Shown piece by piece: positions 14,228 through 17,564 of a stretch of DNA of 17,564 nt. The notes under the pieces are model-generated. The model made no database searches, was not told the origin of the DNA, and worked only from the letters and a program-made list of their open reading frames with translations. The DNA is taken from positions 1 through 17,564 of the forward strand of contig CANQWJ010000006.1 in NCBI GenBank assembly GCA_947627525.1, read 5' to 3'. Position 1 is the stretch's first letter. Every line of letters begins with the position of its first letter. Both the position numbers and the translations under genes were made by a program. Origin of the DNA: an uncultured Bacilli bacterium (GTDB lineage: Bacteria; Bacillota_I; Bacilli_A; RF39; UBA660).

Positions 14228-14773
14228 ATGAAAAAACGATTAGTATTTATTATCGCTATTTTATTTCTATTAGTAGGATGTAATAATGGTATGGAGACAC
14301 CAACGAAAAAAGTTGAAGCCTTTCTAAATAAGTATCAGACTAATGATAAAGAAGTAACAGATCAATTTGATGTCAGTTTAATTGAAGAAAATAGTTTGAC
14401 TGAAGAACAAAAAGAAAGATATAAGAAAATTATGTTGGACCAATATAAGAACATAAAATATAAGATTAAAGAAGAAAAAATCGATGGCAATAGAGCGACT
14501 GTTGATGCTGAAATTGAAGTTTATGATTTTAATACATCATTGAATAATTCTTATATATATGCGGAGGAGCATAAAGATGAGTTCTATGTTGATGATGTTT
14601 TAGATACTGTTGCTTTTATTAATTACAAATTAGATCAATTGATGAATTTTAAAGATAGAATAACATATACTATTACTTTTAATTTAAATCGTGATGATAG
14701 TAAATCAGAATGGAAACTAGAAGAATTATCAGAAAGTGATTTACAAAAGATTCATGGTATTTATAAAAATTAG
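14228..14773 (+). CDS. Lipoprotein, function unknown
   Basis: This 181-residue protein has a classic lipoprotein signal: MKKR, a hydrophobic core, and the lipobox L-V-G-C with Cys18 as the acylation site. The mature part is hydrophilic and mixed alpha/beta, and resembles small NTF2-like or DUF4878-type lipoproteins in pattern (ending in a W-K-L-E-E-L strand), but I cannot name the family. The start is ATG 14228, with AGGAGG at 14216-14221; TTG 14213 would extend into the ribosome binding site. It is followed by a terminator, then the separate promoter of the EssC gene. Confidence 0.8.
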   Translation: MKKRLVFIIAILFLLVGCNNGMETPTKKVEAFLNKYQTNDKEVTDQFDVSLIEENSLTEEQKERYKKIMLDQYKNIKYKIKEEKIDGNRATVDAEIEVYDFNTSLNNSYIYAEEHKDEFYVDDVLDTVAFINYKLDQLMNFKDRITYTITFNLNRDDSKSEWKLEELSESDLQKIHGIYKN

Positions 14774-14797
14774 ACTGATTATTTTCAGTCTTTTTTA
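14772..14797 (+). terminator. Terminator after the lipoprotein gene
   Basis: A 7-bp perfect stem (AGACTGA 14772-14778 with TCAGTCT 14785-14791) has a 6-nt loop and a T run to 14797. It separates the lipoprotein gene from essC. Confidence 0.82.
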
Positions 14798-14828
14798 TTT
14801 CTTTTATATACCAATTTATAAAATCTTA

Positions 14829-14837
14829 TGTTATACT
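14829..14837 (+). promoter_or_regulatory. Extended -10 promoter for essC
   Basis: TG (14829-14830), one base, then TATACT (14832-14837) form an extended -10 element that can work without a strong -35; none is visible at proper spacing. Confidence 0.5.
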
Positions 14838-14869
14838 AATTAATGTAAAATAGGATAAGTGGGTGTGCT

Positions 14870-17564
14870 ATGAATATATATTTGTTTTTAAAGGAGAAAT
14901 TAGTTTGTTTTTCACTACCACAAGAAGTAACTGGTAGTTTTAGTTTTGATGATAATCCTGAAGAAGAAATTAAATTAATCAATGTTGAAGCAAAAGATGG
15001 ACAATGGGTGTTATACTCTACATCTGACGTTGATGTTATAAACGGTGATAGTTTTAGTGATGAACTTCCACTTATGGATAACAATTTTTATGTTTTAAAT
15101 AGGAATGCTGTCAATTATTTGATATATGTATCTAATTATAGTAGTAGTGAAATAAGTCCGTATTCATTTAATACTAATATTAATTTAATGATTGGTTGTA
15201 CAACGGAATCCAATTTATTTTATCCTTGCCCTTTATTAACAGACACCCAAATAAAAGTTCATAATAATGGTGGACAATTATTATTAGAAACTAATAAAGC
15301 TATTTGCTATGTAAATAATAAAAATGTTGGTTTGAATGCTACTTTAAAAGAAGGGGATCAAGTAAATATCTATGGTTTGAAGTTGATCTTTTTAAATAAT
15401 GTGTTACTCTTAAACAATCCTGGAAAAAAGATAAAGATTAAGCCAGAGTCAGGATTAGAAGTTTATACTATACCCGATGATGAAGTTCCAAAAGAAATAT
15501 CTATTAAAGATGCTGACTTGTATTCAAAAAATGATTACTTTTCAAAGTCACCAATGTTGCGTCGTAGTTTTACGACTAAAAAGTTTGATTTGACTAAACC
15601 ACCTAGTCTAGGTAAGAAAGAAGAAACACCAATTATTTTGACAGTTGGACCAATGTTGACAATGGGTGCTACTTCTATTATTACTTTAGTAAATACTTTT
15701 GATAAAATTAATAATGGAACAACGACAATGCGCGATTCTTGGTCAACAATTGCAACGGGTTTAATAATGTTGTTATCAATGTTACTTTGGCCAATTCTTT
15801 TAAAAGTTTTTAACGATAAACAACGTAAACAAAGAGAAGAAGAGGTACATACTAAATATTCCGCTTATATTGATCAAAAAGCAAGGGAATTAGCTGTTGA
15901 AGTTAAGAATCAAAAAGAGATTTTAGAAGAAAACTTAATAACTGTTCCAGAATGTTTAAATATTATTAAGACTAAAAATATGAGTTTCTGGAATAAAAGA
16001 CTTGATCAAAGTGATTTGTTAGTAGCACGTCTTGGATTAGGTGATGTTAAGTTAGATGTGGAAATTGATTATTCACATGAAGAATTTCAAATCGATGTTG
16101 ATGATTTGAGAGAAAAAGTTGATAATGTTATTGCTCAATATAAATACATACATGATGCACCCGTTGGATATTCATTCCATGAAGGAAAATTAACAGCAGT
16201 AATGGGCGATAATAAAAGTAAGAATATTGATTTTTTAAATGGTATTTTAATTCAATTCTTGACGTTTTATAGTTATGAAGATTTAAAAATAGTTGTTTTT
16301 ACTAATGAAAGTAATAGCTCTAATTGGGAATATTTAAAGTATACTAATCATTGTTTTGATAATGAAAGAAAGTTTCGTTTCTTTTCTTCAACTAAGGAAA
16401 GTGCTAATAAGATTGCTAATTTTTTAGGAGAAGAGTTTAAGAAAAGAGCAGCAGAACAAAACGATGGTAAAACAAAAGTATATCGTCCTCAATATTTGAT
16501 CATTGTTGATGATTATGATCGTGTTAAAGAATATGAATTTGTTAATAATATTGCTGAAACTGATAATAATTTAGGTTTTAGTATGATAATCGTTGCTCAA
16601 AGTTTGAGCAAGTTACCAAGTAAGTGTAACAATTATATTGATGTTTCTGAAAATTCAAAATCTGGTTTATTGAAGAGTAATTTTGATAGTCAAGAATATA
16701 TTCAATTTACTGCTGAAGTTTGTTCAAATATTAATTATATGGATATTAGTAGAATTGTTTCTAATTTGCCAATTGAGTTTGAGGAAAAAGTAGGATCTCT
16801 TCCTAATTCCATAAGTTTCTTAGAAATGGAAAAAGTTGGTAAAGTTGAACAATTAAATATTTTGAATCGTTGGAATAATAATGATGCAACGACGTCTTTA
16901 AAAGCGGAAATTGGTGTTAATGCTAAACAAGAATTGATGTATTTGGATTTACATGAGAAGTATCATGGGCCACACGGACTTATTGCGGGTACTACTGGTT
17001 CTGGTAAATCTGAATTTATCATTACCTATATTTTATCAATGTGTATTAATTATAGTCCTAATGATGTTGCTTTCATTTTGATTGACTATAAGGGTGGTGG
17101 ACTTGCCCTTGCTTTTGAAAACAAGTTGACAGGAGTAACTCTTCCACATTTGGCAGGTACTATAACAAACCTTGATAAAGCTGAGATGGATCGAACTTTA
17201 GTAAGTATTGATAGTGAAGTTAAACGTCGTCAAAAAGTGTTCAATGATGCTCGCGATGCATTAGGTGAAAGTACTATGGACATCTATAAATATCAGAGAC
17301 ATTTTAAAGATGGTAGACTAAAAGAACCAATTCCACATTTGTTTATAATATGTGATGAGTTTGCTGAATTAAAAGCGCAACAACCAGATTTTATGGATAA
17401 CTTGATCAGTATCGCGCGTATTGGACGTAGTTTAGGAGTTCACTTAATTTTGGCAACACAAAAACCAAGTGGTGTTGTCAATGATCAAATTTGGTCAAAT
17501 ACGAAGTTCCGTGTTTGTTTAAAGGTTGCTAGTGAACCTGATAGTAATGAAATGTTAAAACATC
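14870..17564 (+). CDS. essC: EssC-type FtsK/SpoIIIE ATPase of a type VIIb secretion system (5' part, cut by window edge)
   Basis: EssC is the membrane motor of type VIIb secretion, exporting WXG100 and LXG-type substrates. The 898 residues here are its N-terminal part (whole proteins are about 1,450-1,500). Order: two FHA-like domains (about 1-95 and 100-195; the second has IGCTTESNLFYPCPLL and an L-K-E-G-D-Q-V-N-I-Y-G-L end), two close transmembrane helices (about 253-275 and 291-313), a helical coiled segment, a degenerate ATPase-like domain (about 395-600, ending with an LIIVDDYD strand), then the first canonical FtsK domain with Walker A GTTGSGKS (707-714), DYKGGGLALAF, and Walker B FIICDEFAEL (Asp829-Glu830). 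ATG 14870 has a modest GGGTG upstream. No esx, essA, essB or esaA gene is recognisable upstream, so partners would lie to the right. Confidence 0.9.
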   Translation, partial: MNIYLFLKEKLVCFSLPQEVTGSFSFDDNPEEEIKLINVEAKDGQWVLYSTSDVDVINGDSFSDELPLMDNNFYVLNRNAVNYLIYVSNYSSSEISPYSFNTNINLMIGCTTESNLFYPCPLLTDTQIKVHNNGGQLLLETNKAICYVNNKNVGLNATLKEGDQVNIYGLKLIFLNNVLLLNNPGKKIKIKPESGLEVYTIPDDEVPKEISIKDADLYSKNDYFSKSPMLRRSFTTKKFDLTKPPSLGKKEETPIILTVGPMLTMGATSIITLVNTFDKINNGTTTMRDSWSTIATGLIMLLSMLLWPILLKVFNDKQRKQREEEVHTKYSAYIDQKARELAVEVKNQKEILEENLITVPECLNIIKTKNMSFWNKRLDQSDLLVARLGLGDVKLDVEIDYSHEEFQIDVDDLREKVDNVIAQYKYIHDAPVGYSFHEGKLTAVMGDNKSKNIDFLNGILIQFLTFYSYEDLKIVVFTNESNSSNWEYLKYTNHCFDNERKFRFFSSTKESANKIANFLGEEFKKRAAEQNDGKTKVYRPQYLIIVDDYDRVKEYEFVNNIAETDNNLGFSMIIVAQSLSKLPSKCNNYIDVSENSKSGLLKSNFDSQEYIQFTAEVCSNINYMDISRIVSNLPIEFEEKVGSLPNSISFLEMEKVGKVEQLNILNRWNNNDATTSLKAEIGVNAKQELMYLDLHEKYHGPHGLIAGTTGSGKSEFIITYILSMCINYSPNDVAFILIDYKGGGLALAFENKLTGVTLPHLAGTITNLDKAEMDRTLVSIDSEVKRRQKVFNDARDALGESTMDIYKYQRHFKDGRLKEPIPHLFIICDEFAELKAQQPDFMDNLISIARIGRSLGVHLILATQKPSGVVNDQIWSNTKFRVCLKVASEPDSNEMLKH

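Noticed and set aside
13055..14869. WXG100/Esx genes upstream of essC
   Set aside because: None of the three proteins has the small helical hairpin with a central WxG; the two later ones carry a membrane anchor or a lipoprotein signal.
14836..15084. Minus-strand frame over the start of essC
   Set aside because: It is opposite the conserved EssC N-terminal frame; no ribosome binding site or family match.
1..17564. Mycoplasma-type genetic code (TGA = Trp)
   Set aside because: Three genes end in TGA at positions that match family lengths or gene overlaps, and Trp is encoded by TGG throughout.
1..17564. CRISPR arrays, tRNAs, rRNAs, insertion sequences
   Set aside because: No direct repeat array, cloverleaf-type sequence, rRNA segment or transposase frame was seen on either strand.

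Overview
The window looks like chromosomal DNA from a very AT-rich, low-GC Gram-positive-type bacterium, probably an uncultured Bacilli, Erysipelotrichia or RF39-like gut lineage. The evidence is A/T-rich codon use, strong AGGAGG/AGGTGG ribosome binding sites, near-consensus sigma-A promoters with 17-bp spacers, and short hairpin-plus-T-run terminators. TGA is used as a stop (feoA, the 8596 gene and tex all end in TGA) and Trp is TGG, so this is not a code-4 Mollicute. I see no phage, transposon, CRISPR array, rRNA or tRNA.

Layout: (1) 1-241, the C-terminal end of a pyrimidine-nucleoside phosphorylase with an in-frame TAA, then a terminator. (2) 258-1060, a single-gene unit for a membrane-anchored thioredoxin-like protein. 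(3) 1063-1782, a single-gene unit for a membrane protein with a C-terminal zinc ribbon. (4) 1821-4131, feoA-feoB ferrous iron uptake, translationally overlapped. (5) 4174-6112, an ABC-F ATPase and a single-domain rhodanese. (6) 6150-6656, a minus-strand UPF0316 (DUF2179-type) membrane protein, convergent with the rhodanese and divergent from (7). (7) 6793-8472, a VTT/DedA-like membrane protein and an RmuC-family protein. (8) 8596-9449, a small membrane protein overlapping a conserved uncharacterised protein. (9) 9535-12011, tex and an overlapping two-TM protein. (10) 12030-13046, minus-strand trpS. (11) 13157-14773, three genes of unknown function, including a secreted-domain membrane protein and a lipoprotein. 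(12) 14870 to the right edge, the N-terminal 898 residues of an EssC-type FtsK/SpoIIIE ATPase, the motor of a type VIIb secretion system, running out of the window.

Most of this is housekeeping: iron uptake, translation (trpS, ABC-F, tex), DNA maintenance (rmuC) and envelope proteins. The points most worth a second look are: EssC with a lipoprotein and a membrane-anchored protein upstream but no recognisable Esx/EssB partner on that side; a TrpRS with the cysteine spacing of an iron-sulfur-binding TrpRS; an ABC-F protein whose two degenerate motifs fall in the same composite ATP site; two divergent intergenic regions where back-to-back promoters share one palindromic -35; and the interrupted phosphorylase. 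Several starts were moved from the longest frame to the codon supported by a ribosome binding site (304, 1120, 5819, 6656, 6793, 9535, 13046, 13727, 14228). No stretch longer than 300 bases lacks a gene.
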